DNA of 64,000 nt from Christensenellaceae bacterium. GTDB taxonomy: Bacteria; Bacillota; Clostridia; Christensenellales; DTU072. A model generated the notes under the pieces. That model was not told where the DNA came from, made no database searches, and saw only the letters and a program-made list of their open reading frames with translations. Made by a program: the position numbers and the translations under genes. The stretch is from NCBI GenBank assembly GCA_031259085.1, contig JAIRMA010000061.1, positions 46,740 to 110,739 on the forward strand. The letters run 5' to 3'. Of the stretch, positions 7,334 through 17,212 are shown piece by piece; within the stretch, counting starts at the first letter, position 1; every line of letters starts with the position of its first letter.

Positions 7334-9940
7334 ATGAATTTCATTTTCCAAAAAATATCGAATGTGGCAACAGATGTTCGTGCGCATTGGAGAAGACCAG
7401 CTCCTAAGAATCATATACCATACCGTGAGATGGCAAATTATTCTATCGCAGGTCTTGGATATAACTTTATAGGCTTACTCACAACATATTTAGGCCTCGC
7501 CGCTACTAATACTTTTATAGGGTCAGTCATTGGAATTAGACCAGTTGATATTTATTATATGAATATCGCTATGTCTATTGTTAGCTCCGTGTTTTCGTTA
7601 ATAAGAGGCACTATAGTTGACAATACAAAAACTAGATGGGGCAAATTTAGACCATACATCCTTTTCTTTGGACTACCAGTAATGGTCATAGATATATTGT
7701 TTGTCTTTTTGCCTTTTGACAGGTATAGCTATACAGAGAAAATATTCTATATCTTGCTAGTGAGCGTAGGCCACGGTTTTTTAGCTCCATTCTTTACAGA
7801 CACCTATGGCGATTTGAAATCCGTAATGTCACCAAACACGGAGGAGCGCACCATTTTAATTACTGTGCAAACAATGATTATGTCATTTGCACCAACTCTT
7901 ACCAACTTTTTCATACCACTCCTAATGTCAAAAATACCTGGCAATTACACAAATATTTATGCATACAGATGGATAATAGCGCCAGTCGCTGGCGTAGGGT
8001 TTTTCTTCACGCTCTTTGCGGCGTTTGGGACAAAGGAGCGCACAGTCCTACCTAAACAATATAAGCCCAAGGTGCGTCTTATTAAGGGTATTGTTCAAAT
8101 ATATAAAAATAAGTATTTTTGGGTTCGTAATTTGCACGGTTGGCTTGGATTCTTAGAAGGTGCCTTTGGCGCTTTGTTTGGATGGATTTTTATCTATTAT
8201 TTGCAAGACATGGTAATGATGGGCGTGGTCCAAACCATAAATGGTGTAGCGGGGGGGATTTGTATACTCATAACCCCATGGGTACTTAGGAAAATTGGAA
8301 ACAGACGAATGCTACTAATGGTCAATGTCTTGAACGTTTTATTTGTATCATTGATGTCTCTCACATTTAAACTGCCAGCCCTCTATTTCACATTCAATTG
8401 GCTGAATACATTCTTACAAATGTTCTATATGGTAGGTGATCCTGTTATGCATTGTGAGGTTAAGGATTACCAACAATACTTGTCTGGTGAGCGGTTGGAT
8501 TTTGTGTTTGGATCAGCTTTAATTATAGGGACACCTATAGGCATTTTTTCTGGGATGGTAATACCACGCGTTTATGAGTCAATGGGGCTCACTACAAATT
8601 ATGATGTGTTATATGACCCAGCCGTAAGGAATGCAATGTTTAGAGTTTTGTGTTACCTATCAATAATTGGCTCTATTTTGAATTTGCTACCATTATTCTT
8701 TTATGATTTAACAGCTATAAAACATCGTAATATCATTAAAGTGTTAAAACTTAGAGCACTTTTCGATGATTATATCTCAGAGGATGGAGTAATTCCAGCA
8801 GACGTGATCAAGCATAATGTTGAGCAGATAAATGAAGCCAATTTGTTGACTTCACTAGAAAAGCCAAATTTAAAAGAGATAAGGAGTAATATTCTGCGGT
8901 CTGTTAAGGCCAAGGGCTCAAATTCAACTGAAAAGAAGCAGCGCTGGAAAGCAATAATACACGCATATAGTGATTTAACTAAGGCTAAGGATCTATATGA
9001 TGAAATCGATACAGCAAATATTGTCTTAAACGAATTAAACAAATTTTCGACTAAAGAATTCATTGTTAAGGCAGAATTAGCAACTGAGACTGTTAGTTTA
9101 ACTTTCGATGATGTATTAAAACTAAATGATGACCTCTTAATTGAGGCTAAAAATATTACACGTCCAAACCGAAAGGAGTTAATTAATCAAGCTAAAAAAA
9201 TTCATTTTAACGAAAGTAATCTAAAAGAAATACTAAAAGAGGTTGAGAAAAAATACAAAGAAGATGTGATGCTCAGACGATTTAAGATTAATAGGGCTCG
9301 GGGTCTCTTGAAAATGCGCGATCTTTCTATAAAATATTATCCAGACGGATTGGTCGTACCAGACCCACAAGTCTACAAGAGCGCACAAGAAATGCCTGCT
9401 ACTAATAACAAGGAGCGAAAACTTAAATTTAATGCGCTAAAGGCTGCTGAAAAAACAATAAATCTATATCACAGAGTAGCAGAGGTTTATATAGATGCAC
9501 AGCGTTTACTCAATTTGAAACGAGCGTATCTGTCATATTCTGAAATTGCTACGCGCTATGATGTGGCTTGTCTTGAAGTCGCAGAAAATGAAAGGATTCG
9601 TGTTGAGAAAGAATTGGAAGCTAAGCTTGAGAAAAAAGCAGAGCTCGACCGAATTAGAGCTGAAAAATTCGCACAGCTGTCACCTAAGCGGCAGGAATCA
9701 GTCCTAGCTAAACGCGCTAAACGCGCGGAGAAAGAGCGGCTAAAAGCTCTTGAAAAACAGAAACGTTTAGATGAGCAGGATAAAAAGGATGATCCTCACA
9801 AAGAAGAAACTGACTTACCTCTTGATAATTCAATTGATGATAATGCAAATATAATTGAACCAGTGACCTTGCCTGTTGATCTAGAGAGCACAGAGTCTAA
9901 CATAAAAGAAATTGAAGAGTCAAATGAGGAGGAAGATTAA
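7334..9940 (+). CDS. GPH/MFS-family sugar-type transporter with long cytoplasmic tail
   Basis: Residues 1 to about 460 form a 12-helix transporter of the glycoside-pentoside-hexuronide cation symporter group within MFS. The diagnostic loop TRWGKFRPYI is present near residue 100. The usual length is about 450-480 residues, but this protein has 868. Residues about 460-868 are a soluble, very charged extension with predicted helical and coiled-coil character (for example KRAKRAEKERLKALEKQKR) and an acidic end. The extension follows the last helix, so it should be cytoplasmic. RBS GGAGGG is 12 bases before the ATG. The lipoprotein gene follows directly, so the two probably form an operon. The substrate is not evident. 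Confidence 0.8.
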   Translation: MNFIFQKISNVATDVRAHWRRPAPKNHIPYREMANYSIAGLGYNFIGLLTTYLGLAATNTFIGSVIGIRPVDIYYMNIAMSIVSSVFSLIRGTIVDNTKTRWGKFRPYILFFGLPVMVIDILFVFLPFDRYSYTEKIFYILLVSVGHGFLAPFFTDTYGDLKSVMSPNTEERTILITVQTMIMSFAPTLTNFFIPLLMSKIPGNYTNIYAYRWIIAPVAGVGFFFTLFAAFGTKERTVLPKQYKPKVRLIKGIVQIYKNKYFWVRNLHGWLGFLEGAFGALFGWIFIYYLQDMVMMGVVQTINGVAGGICILITPWVLRKIGNRRMLLMVNVLNVLFVSLMSLTFKLPALYFTFNWLNTFLQMFYMVGDPVMHCEVKDYQQYLSGERLDFVFGSALIIGTPIGIFSGMVIPRVYESMGLTTNYDVLYDPAVRNAMFRVLCYLSIIGSILNLLPLFFYDLTAIKHRNIIKVLKLRALFDDYISEDGVIPADVIKHNVEQINEANLLTSLEKPNLKEIRSNILRSVKAKGSNSTEKKQRWKAIIHAYSDLTKAKDLYDEIDTANIVLNELNKFSTKEFIVKAELATETVSLTFDDVLKLNDDLLIEAKNITRPNRKELINQAKKIHFNESNLKEILKEVEKKYKEDVMLRRFKINRARGLLKMRDLSIKYYPDGLVVPDPQVYKSAQEMPATNNKERKLKFNALKAAEKTINLYHRVAEVYIDAQRLLNLKRAYLSYSEIATRYDVACLEVAENERIRVEKELEAKLEKKAELDRIRAEKFAQLSPKRQESVLAKRAKRAEKERLKALEKQKRLDEQDKKDDPHKEETDLPLDNSIDDNANIIEPVTLPVDLESTESNIKEIEESNEEED

Positions 9941-10828
9941 ATGAAGAAATTAACAGTAGCTAGTGTGCTTTTAATTATTACAGTAATTATTACAGTTAAT
10001 TTAACATCATGTAGTGTTGTAATTTCTACTGAAGAAGGGTTACAAGCATTTGATGAGGCTTTGAAAAATTCTCTAAACGCTGAGCTTTATTATATTAAAG
10101 AAAAAATAAACGATGACGGGACTGACCTAGACTATCCTAAGAAGTTCGCTGAAATATTTGTAAACGTTTATGGTGAATATAAAGAAGTAGGAAATGATAC
10201 AGATATTTATGCTCCTACAAAGGATGAAAATGGGAAAATTAAGGATTTTACTATTTTTATAAAAGAGACACTCGGTGAAGGTAGCGATAATGCTATGCAA
10301 AAACGCGTGCATGTGGGGAAGTCTAATTCTTCAAAAAAGGGAGAAACCTTAGATTATATCTTTAGAGAGATAATAAAGACCTCAGGTAAGGATATGGATT
10401 ATTCTTTAGACCCAATGAGTGCATATGACTACTTTGAAAGTTCTGAATTTCAAGAAAACTATGCACTATCTAATTTCTTTACCGAATTATTGAGAATAAA
10501 ACACTCAGATATGTTTTTTCTAGAAAAAAATGGTGCAATTAAGAATGGGGTTGGTGTTGCCTTGAAATTCAAAATTTCCGATTCTTATTTAACTGAATAC
10601 AGGCAGGAATTTGGCAAAGTATCAAGGTTTAGTGGTAGTAAGTATATAAGCGTTGAGATCATAAACGAAAAAATCTCACAAATAATTGTATTCCGTGATA
10701 GCAAACTCTCAAACACGGATGTGAATATTGAGGCCGAGCCATATAGTTTAAGCATCACTTATTTAGGCCCAATAATTAACATGCCAAAATATGACAAGTC
10801 AGATTGGTACAATGATTCTCTAGCTTAA
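9941..10828 (+). CDS. lipoprotein of unknown function, downstream of the GPH transporter
   Basis: The protein has 295 residues. The N-terminus MKKLTVASVLLIITV... ends in the lipobox LTSCS, so the mature protein should be lipid-anchored on the outer face of the membrane at Cys24. No domain is recognised in the rest, which is mixed alpha/beta and mildly acidic. It starts at the base after the transporter stop with GAGGAGG as RBS, so the two products are co-expressed and may act together. Confidence 0.7.
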   Translation: MKKLTVASVLLIITVIITVNLTSCSVVISTEEGLQAFDEALKNSLNAELYYIKEKINDDGTDLDYPKKFAEIFVNVYGEYKEVGNDTDIYAPTKDENGKIKDFTIFIKETLGEGSDNAMQKRVHVGKSNSSKKGETLDYIFREIIKTSGKDMDYSLDPMSAYDYFESSEFQENYALSNFFTELLRIKHSDMFFLEKNGAIKNGVGVALKFKISDSYLTEYRQEFGKVSRFSGSKYISVEIINEKISQIIVFRDSKLSNTDVNIEAEPYSLSITYLGPIINMPKYDKSDWYNDSLA

Positions 10829-10885
10829 AAATTCAAATCCGCCCTACAGCTTGGATGTGAAATCGATTCTTTGCAATAAACTAAT

Positions 10886-10915
10886 TTGACATAACAACTA
10901 ATTTTATTCTATACT
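10886..10915 (+). promoter_or_regulatory. promoter of rplI
   Basis: TTGACA, an 18-base spacer and TATACT. The predicted leader to the rplI start is about 165 bases. Confidence 0.65.
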
Positions 10916-11087
10916 TAGATAGTAATTATTTGCAATGCAAATTGGATCGACTTTAAAAAAAAGATTTCATTCAATTCATATAGCCGTAATATTCAAAATT
11001 GAAATTCTTTATATAACAATGTTTGTTATTACTGTTATTCAAGATGCTTTTTATGTAGTGAATCTATCAAACTAAATGGAGATTAGT

Positions 11088-11534
11088 ATGAAAGTTATAT
11101 TATCAAGCGACATTCAGGGACATGGAAAACGTGGGGATATAGTAGAAGTTAATGAGGGCTATGCCCGCAATTATTTATTACCTAAAAAACTTGCGATAGA
11201 AGCTACCAAATCTATTATAAATGAATATACACAAAAACTTGATCGCGAAAAGCGTTTGATTAAGGAAGAGAAGGAAAATGCTGTGGAGTTGGGCAAAGCA
11301 TTAGAGGCTAATTGTCTAACAATTAAAGTAAAATGTGGCGATGGCAAATTATATGGTAGTGTAACTACCCAAGATATCTCTAACGCATTAAAAGAATTAG
11401 GCTTTGATATAGATAAGAGAAAGATTAGTATTAAAGACACAATAAAAGCCACTGGAATGTATATCGCTGAAATTAAAATTCATAAGGATGTCAGTGTTAA
11501 AATCAAATTGGACATCATCCCTGATAAAGGTTAA
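11088..11534 (+). CDS. rplI: 50S ribosomal protein L9
   Basis: The N-terminal L9 signature is clear: MKVILSSDIQGHGKRGD and EGYARNYLLPKKLA, followed by the long connecting helix and the C-terminal domain (GKLYGSVTTQDIS). I place the start at 11088 rather than 11076, because ATGGAG at 11076 is the ribosome binding site and L9 proteins begin MKVIL. That gives 148 residues, the usual length. In many Firmicutes rplI lies beside dnaB or rpsR; here it stands alone with its own promoter. Confidence 0.93.
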   Translation: MKVILSSDIQGHGKRGDIVEVNEGYARNYLLPKKLAIEATKSIINEYTQKLDREKRLIKEEKENAVELGKALEANCLTIKVKCGDGKLYGSVTTQDISNALKELGFDIDKRKISIKDTIKATGMYIAEIKIHKDVSVKIKLDIIPDKG

Positions 11535-11629
11535 CTCTAGATACTAGTGATCATATTTACTAGTGTTATACTTTAATATAGTATTTATTCATCTGATTAA
11601 AATTAGGCATTTTGTGAATACTTAGCTAT

Positions 11630-12115
11630 ATGAGCTTTAAGTATTCATTAATTCCTGTTATCATGTGTATTGGGTCGACTAGCTTGATTGGAGACTCCTT
11701 AGGCCCGCTTGTTGGAGATATTTTAAGAGAACATTATAATATTAATGCCTATGTCTATGGAAGTTTAAAAAGACCTATTAATGGAAATAATTATTTTAGT
11801 TATTTAAACTTCATTAATCGAATACACCCTAATACTCTTATAATAGCTGTTGATGCTTGTGTAGGGCTCGACTCTGATATTGGTAAAATAAAGTTTTCTA
11901 GGAACGGCGTTAGAGCAGGCGCTGCCATAAAAAAAAGCTTAGGAAACGTAGGAGACATTGGCATACTTGGCATCGTAGCAAAAAAGGGAGAAAACAACGC
12001 ACAGGCTTTAGCAACAGCACCTATAGACTTAATTAGAAAGACAGCAATTTCTGTTGCTGATTGTGTCTTTAAATTAACAAAAGCGTGGGATATTCTGTTG
12101 AAATCAGTGCTTTAA
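11630..12115 (+). CDS. yyaC: sporulation protein YyaC (DUF1256, germination-protease-like)
   Basis: The protein has 161 residues and matches the YyaC family: VIMCIGSTSLIGDSLGPLVGD near the start, VYGSLKRPING, and IIAVDACVGLDSDIGKI. YyaC is distantly related to the Gpr spore protease and is found in endospore formers. No good RBS precedes the ATG. The gene converges with the DUF2804 gene, with a single base between the two stops. Confidence 0.8.
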   Translation: MSFKYSLIPVIMCIGSTSLIGDSLGPLVGDILREHYNINAYVYGSLKRPINGNNYFSYLNFINRIHPNTLIIAVDACVGLDSDIGKIKFSRNGVRAGAAIKKSLGNVGDIGILGIVAKKGENNAQALATAPIDLIRKTAISVADCVFKLTKAWDILLKSVL

Positions 12116-12116
12116 A

Positions 12117-13157
12117 TCACCACTTGTTATGAACCTTTTCTGTAAAACCTAGTAATCCATCTATGCTAATTTTTGTATTATCATCTAATATTACATGCCC
12201 ATAGAATTTACCGAATACTTGATGCGATACCATTGCTAAAACTCCTATGTCAATAGGCCCCACCTTATCATATACAGGTTCCATTGTTAATTCAACACGA
12301 TTATCTGAGGATGAAATTATCCACGTCTTTAAGAATTCATCCGCTCCGTTGCTATCTACAGGTATTTTAAACTCAACGTCCTCAGTTTTATGTCCTATCC
12401 CGTTAACAAATATCATATTTTCTGATGCAGCGGTTGTATTACCAAATCCACAACCCAAATTCCAGGCAATGACATCCCCGTTGGGAAGTTTAGCGCTTAA
12501 ACTAGACCAAAACCAAGTGCTTTCATATGGCCAAACTCCACGGCCCCAATCCAGAGTCCCATAAGAATCTTTTGACTCAATTACTATTTTTTTGTCCCCT
12601 ATCATTACAATGCCAGAAGCCTTCATTGCATTGATTTTTTGATTGTAATAAAAATATCCAGGCTTATCAAACGGAGTAGCTATTACCATTGAGTCTCTAG
12701 GAAAGTCTGTTAATTTAATATGAAATGCAAGCTCTTCTTTTTTTTTGCCAAACTTAGGAAATCTTCCCTCTAAGGTTCGCACATTCCCATCGTTTGCAAA
12801 GACCATCTCTGTAGAACCACTTTTATACGACAAACTGCCCCTTAAACTTGATTGAGGGAGTTTTAATTTGCCCATTGGGAATGTTTTTATACTAGAGGCC
12901 TTGATGCCTTCCTTTTTTTCCAGGTCAACAATTGAAAAACTAGCTACAGCTATGTATCCACAGTCTGAAATGGTGAGATCTATTGAATCATGATCATTTG
13001 TTATTATATAGTAATCCCATTCCTTTATTCTGATTTTAGGTGCAGTTATATCATTTCTTGAATAGGTCCATACGGGCTTCTTTGCAAATCCAGGTTCTTT
13101 TATGTTACCATTCTCTAGTAGTTTTTGAGGTGTAGTCACCTCATGCATTATCCTCAT
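12117..13157 (-). CDS. DUF2804 family protein
   Basis: The protein has 346 residues. The opening LLENGNIKEPGFAKKPVWTYSRN..., the RIKEWDYY motif and a later GTLDWGRGVWPYESTWFWSS stretch are typical of DUF2804, a family of unknown function with a lipocalin-like or hydroxyneurosporene-synthase-like fold. There is no signal peptide. It lies 37 bases downstream of the PanE-like gene and is probably in one transcript with it. Confidence 0.75.
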   Translation of the reverse strand: MRIMHEVTTPQKLLENGNIKEPGFAKKPVWTYSRNDITAPKIRIKEWDYYIITNDHDSIDLTISDCGYIAVASFSIVDLEKKEGIKASSIKTFPMGKLKLPQSSLRGSLSYKSGSTEMVFANDGNVRTLEGRFPKFGKKKEELAFHIKLTDFPRDSMVIATPFDKPGYFYYNQKINAMKASGIVMIGDKKIVIESKDSYGTLDWGRGVWPYESTWFWSSLSAKLPNGDVIAWNLGCGFGNTTAASENMIFVNGIGHKTEDVEFKIPVDSNGADEFLKTWIISSSDNRVELTMEPVYDKVGPIDIGVLAMVSHQVFGKFYGHVILDDNTKISIDGLLGFTEKVHNKW

Positions 13158-13194
13158 ATCTACATAGCCTCCTTTGATAAGTAGTCTATTATAA

Positions 13195-14214
13195 TTATTC
13201 TACAATGTCTTTGAAAAACTTAAGATTTTGTGGCGTTGGCTCAAGCTCACCGTTCTCAATCCTTTTTACTATTTCAACAACCTTTTCATTGTATGGAACT
13301 TCTAGTGATACTGCTTTTGCTAGATCACAGATCCGTCCGTTAATAGCATTGATTTCGCAAGGTTTTTTCTTAATCAAATCTTGTAGCATGCTAGCTGTAA
13401 TTGATCGATGTTTTTTTATCGCAATTGGAATTAACATAAACCCTATCTTCTGTTTGAATTTAGATGAATAATCTAATAACTTAACAACATCCTTCCCCTG
13501 AATCTTAGCGAACTTGACATTGTTAGCATGACCTACTTTTATGCACTCTTTTATGATTTTTTGTGCATATAGCCTGCTGACCTTATCATCGACAATCTCG
13601 CCAAAATTTCGCCCTGTCACAGCAGACAATCCAGAAAATGCACAGTTAATTAAAAGCTTAGTATATCTTGCTCCGATAAAATTCTTGTCGATCTCAACTG
13701 GACCCATTGTCTCGAGAAGTTTTTTTACTAATTGTACGTGCCGCTCTGGTACACTACCTATGCTCCCCAAAGAAAAAGTGCAAGCCTCCAATTCAGAAGT
13801 TAGTTTGGAAACGCCAGGCTCTATCAATTCAGCACCCCACGCAATAGCGCATCCCATTGTCTTATCAAGACCCACTACTTTTGCGACATCATACTCAGGT
13901 AATCCGTTTTGGATTGTACAAACTACCCCATCCTTTTCTAGATAATTCGACAGTTTTATTATTGTGTCATCGTTGTTTATTACCTTTGTGGTTAAAAATA
14001 TCACATCGTACTTACCCACTATTTCGTCTATGGTTTTTGCATTTACTTTGACTTCTAAATTTACTTTGCCTATAATGCGTGCACCTTTTTCCCTTAAACA
14101 CTCAACATGTGCCCTGTTTCTATTGATCAAATCAACAGCAAATCCTGCGCGTGTCATAAATGCTCCTAACACTGTCCCTAGTGATCCTGCCCCATAAATG
14201 GCTATTTTTATCAT
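13195..14214 (-). CDS. ketopantoate reductase family protein (PanE/ApbA-like)
   Basis: The protein has 339 residues. The N-terminal Rossmann motif is IAIYGAGSLGTVLGA, followed by FLTTKV and the IQNGLPE segment. The C-terminal domain has the conserved TKLLINCAFSGLSAVTG, with Lys and Asn positions used by ketopantoate reductases. The classical enzyme reduces 2-dehydropantoate with NADPH in pantothenate synthesis. The family also includes broader 2-oxoacid and opine reductases, and no other pantothenate gene is nearby, so the exact substrate is uncertain. Confidence 0.8.
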   Translation of the reverse strand: MIKIAIYGAGSLGTVLGAFMTRAGFAVDLINRNRAHVECLREKGARIIGKVNLEVKVNAKTIDEIVGKYDVIFLTTKVINNDDTIIKLSNYLEKDGVVCTIQNGLPEYDVAKVVGLDKTMGCAIAWGAELIEPGVSKLTSELEACTFSLGSIGSVPERHVQLVKKLLETMGPVEIDKNFIGARYTKLLINCAFSGLSAVTGRNFGEIVDDKVSRLYAQKIIKECIKVGHANNVKFAKIQGKDVVKLLDYSSKFKQKIGFMLIPIAIKKHRSITASMLQDLIKKKPCEINAINGRICDLAKAVSLEVPYNEKVVEIVKRIENGELEPTPQNLKFFKDIVE

Positions 14215-14572
14215 GAGCCCTCCAAATTTCTTTTGAAATCGATGTTGATAATTTATTTTTAAGAAAACTATATTCTTAACAAATATATCAACTTTTGAAT
14301 TATTTTAGCAATCAAAAATATTTTTTAAATAGTATAGTAGTTTTCTATACAAATTATATCATCAATAATGATTAGAGTCAATATCTCTTGCATTATTAAA
14401 TTTATTGTTTTTTTAAGATAATCATATTGATTTTTGCTAAATATATTAATTTTCAGATCGCCATTTCAAAAGTCGTGCAGTTTGTTTGAAATTGGACTAA
14501 TTTTAGTCTCATACAAGGCACTTTAATGTGTATATATCGTCTAAATAACAATTAAATTCAAAAAGTAATAAC
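14215..14572. other. intergenic region between panE-like gene and ftsA
   Basis: Very AT-rich divergent intergenic DNA. Apart from the ftsA promoter at its right edge I see no gene or strong structure. Confidence 0.6.
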
Positions 14573-14602
14573 TTGACAACTTTAGATTAAATAATATATA
14601 CT
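14573..14602 (+). promoter_or_regulatory. promoter of ftsA-ftsZ
   Basis: TTGACA, an 18-base spacer and TATACT. Predicted start of transcription is near 14609, about 40 bases before the ftsA ATG. Confidence 0.7.
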
Positions 14603-14647
14603 ATATTCACTACAGATTTGTAGGTGCGAACATCTCGAGGAACTACT

Positions 14648-15802
14648 ATGAAATCTAGGCGATTGGCGGTTTTGGATATCGGATCCGATGTGATTACCCT
14701 AATTGTACAGGACAACAAAAATACTAACATTCTATACAAAGGGAGCAAAACCTATGCTGGATTTGGCCAGGGTTGGTTCTTTGATGAGGAAGGCTTGTTC
14801 AATGCTATTCGTTCATTAACCAGAGAGTGCCGCATTATAGCAGGTGCCCCTGAATATATTCTTGTAGGAGTGCCTGGTGAATTTTCTACAGTTGTTTGTA
14901 AATATGTATCTACCTCATTTTATACTAAACGCATGATTACACCAGATGATGCTGAAGCATTACTTGCACGCGGTGATACATACAAAAAACATACTGCATT
15001 CCAATCTATATGCTATTTCCCAATCAATTACATTTTAGATAATGGCGAGGAAACAATGTATCCTATAGGTAAAAATTCGGAATCTATAGGTGCCAATGTT
15101 TCGTATATTTTAGCCGATCGCCGTTTTATTACATTTTTCGATGCGATTGCCAATGTTCTTGATATGAGGTTTGAATTCACTTCAAGTGTGACATCTGAGG
15201 TTTTGCATATAATACCTCCTGATATTAGAGATGAAGGTGTGATCTTGCTAGACATAGGCTATATCTCATCTGTAGTGGCCTTTGCTAAAGGCGACGGGAT
15301 TATACATATGGCTACTTTCTCATTGGGATTAGGACACATAGCAGGATATTTATGGAATTATATTGATATGCCATTTAACCACGCGCTTGCACTCTCACAC
15401 AAAATAAATCTGAATCTTTGTTCAAACGATGAGGATACTTATTCTATAACTATAGACAATAAATCCTATGTATATAAAATAAAAACCGTAAACGAGATAG
15501 CTTCTTTTGCTATGAGTCTGATTACTAACACTCTAAAGAATGTGTTGAACGCTAGAGCAGAAATTCCAGCATATACCCCAATACTTTTAACGGGATCTGG
15601 GCTATCTGAAACCATCGGTGCTAAGGAATTCATTGCTAATGAGACATCTAGGCGTGTGACTATTATACGCCCCGCATCAATTCAGTTTGACAAGCCCTCA
15701 CAATCATCAATGGTCGGCTTAATGCGCGAGCAAAAACGCATATATAAAAAACAAAAATCATTTATCAAGAGATTTTTTCAGTCTTTTTGGAGGAATAAAT
15801 AA
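14648..15802 (+). CDS. ftsA: cell division protein FtsA (divergent)
   Basis: This actin-like ATPase lies directly before ftsZ. I place the start at ATG 14648, which has GAGGAA 7 bases upstream, instead of the GTG at 14624. The protein then has 384 residues. Visible motifs are LAVLDIGSDVITLIV (phosphate 1), GVILLDIGYISSVV (phosphate 2) and PILLTGSGLSE (adenosine). The C-terminal KKQKSFIKRFFQSFW forms the amphipathic helix by which FtsA binds the membrane. The sequence is quite divergent from model FtsA proteins, so the call rests on the motifs, the C-terminal helix and the gene order. Confidence 0.82.
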   Translation: MKSRRLAVLDIGSDVITLIVQDNKNTNILYKGSKTYAGFGQGWFFDEEGLFNAIRSLTRECRIIAGAPEYILVGVPGEFSTVVCKYVSTSFYTKRMITPDDAEALLARGDTYKKHTAFQSICYFPINYILDNGEETMYPIGKNSESIGANVSYILADRRFITFFDAIANVLDMRFEFTSSVTSEVLHIIPPDIRDEGVILLDIGYISSVVAFAKGDGIIHMATFSLGLGHIAGYLWNYIDMPFNHALALSHKINLNLCSNDEDTYSITIDNKSYVYKIKTVNEIASFAMSLITNTLKNVLNARAEIPAYTPILLTGSGLSETIGAKEFIANETSRRVTIIRPASIQFDKPSQSSMVGLMREQKRIYKKQKSFIKRFFQSFWRNK

Positions 15803-17085
15803 TGCCAGTAGGTGTTGCTAATATTAAAGTAATCGGCGTAGGTGGTGCAGGCAATAATGCAGTTAACCGAATGATTCATGCTGATGTAGATATAAAGAAT
15901 GCTACATTCATTGCTGCCAACACAGATATGCAAGCTCTATCTTTGTCTTTGGCCTCAATTAAAATTCAATTAGGTGCCACATTAACAATGGGCCTAGGAG
16001 CTGGCGCTGATCCTGAAGTAGGAAAAAGAGCCGCTGAAGAGAGTATTGATGAAATTCGAGATAGCATTCGTGATGCTAACCTCTTATTCATAACAGCTGG
16101 AATGGGTGGGGGCACAGGCACTGGTGCGGCTCCGGTAATTGCAGAAGTTGCAAAAGACCTTGGGATTTTGACCATCGCTGTTGTGACAAAACCTCTAAAT
16201 TTCGAGGGCAAGATACGCATGGAGAATGCCATTGCAGGAATAAACAAACTACGTGAATGCGTGGATACTCTTTTAGTAGTACCAAATGAAAAAGTTAGTG
16301 CGTTCGTTGCAGAACATACTTCTCTTTTAAAAGCATTCCATATTGCTGACGATATTCTAAGACAGGGTATAAAAGGCATCTCAGATATTATATCAACCCC
16401 TGCACTCATTAACCTTGATTTTGCTGACATACGAACTATCATGAAAAACAAGGGGAACGCACATATTGGCACTGGCCGTGGTAAGGGTGATAATAGAACG
16501 TTAGACGCAGTTAGACAAGCTGTACAAAGCCCATTACTTGAGACTAATATCCAAGGTGCAACTGGCATAATTGTCTATGTGTCAGGTGGAGATTCATTGA
16601 CACTTGAAGAAGTAAATGAAGCCGTTGGTCTAGTTCGCGAAGTGGTAGATGAATCAGCAAACATAATTTGGGGAGTAGGTATCGATTCTGGATTAGAAAA
16701 CGATGTGGCTGTTACCATTATAGCAACAGGCTTTGGAACTAAACCAGAAAGTCGGTTTATAACAAAACCAATTTTCTCAGAACAACCCTCAAGACCACAA
16801 TACAAGGAGAAAATGGATTTGTGGTATGGCGGGGTAGAATCCCAGCCTAGTGAGAGACCACAAACACAACACCCGTCATCAACGCAAGTCCCAGTACAAC
16901 CACAACCATTGCCACAACAAATTCAACAGCCTCAATTTGTCACTGCCCCACCAATGCCTAATACCGGAGGGATACTCGAGAACGAAACTGAGAGTATTCA
17001 ATCTTCAAGAGTGGAAGTCCAGTACAATTATGAGATCCCTGAATTTTTGAAACGCTTGCAAGAGGAGAAGAATCGTAATCGATAA
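15802..17085 (+). CDS. ftsZ: cell division protein FtsZ
   Basis: The protein has 427 residues. The tubulin-like GTPase core is complete: IKVIGVGGAGNNAVNRM at the N-terminus and the G-box GGGTGTGAAP near residue 105. A Gln/Pro-rich linker (about 330-405) leads to the C-terminal peptide IPEFLKRL that binds FtsA and other partners. Its ATG overlaps the ftsA stop as TAATG, with GGAGGAA as RBS, so the two are translationally coupled. Confidence 0.97.
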   Translation: MPVGVANIKVIGVGGAGNNAVNRMIHADVDIKNATFIAANTDMQALSLSLASIKIQLGATLTMGLGAGADPEVGKRAAEESIDEIRDSIRDANLLFITAGMGGGTGTGAAPVIAEVAKDLGILTIAVVTKPLNFEGKIRMENAIAGINKLRECVDTLLVVPNEKVSAFVAEHTSLLKAFHIADDILRQGIKGISDIISTPALINLDFADIRTIMKNKGNAHIGTGRGKGDNRTLDAVRQAVQSPLLETNIQGATGIIVYVSGGDSLTLEEVNEAVGLVREVVDESANIIWGVGIDSGLENDVAVTIIATGFGTKPESRFITKPIFSEQPSRPQYKEKMDLWYGGVESQPSERPQTQHPSSTQVPVQPQPLPQQIQQPQFVTAPPMPNTGGILENETESIQSSRVEVQYNYEIPEFLKRLQEEKNRNR

Positions 17086-17166
17086 TACTTGCTGTCTTTT
17101 CTTTATATTTAAGGTGGATTTGATTATTCAATACTTTATTTTGATTTCCTCCTTTGTTGATATTTT

Positions 17167-17193
17167 AAACCCTCACTTCGTGAGGGTTTTTTA
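17167..17193 (+). terminator. intrinsic terminator between ftsZ and spoIIGA
   Basis: AAACCCTCA and TGAGGGTTT arms, a CTTCG loop and a T run. It ends only 20 bases before the spoIIGA start codon, so it sits inside any spoIIGA leader made from an upstream promoter. The 80 bases before it contain AAGGTGGA and TCCTCCTT, which could pair imperfectly. Confidence 0.85.
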
Positions 17194-17212
17194 ATGCGAA
17201 TTTTGTAGTATT

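Noticed and set aside
11540-11575. ACTAGT repeated after rplI as a possible terminator
   Set aside because: Six-bp self-complementary arms with no T run. Not convincing.
15966-16568. 200-aa ORF antisense to ftsZ
   Set aside because: Shadow frame of a strongly conserved gene.
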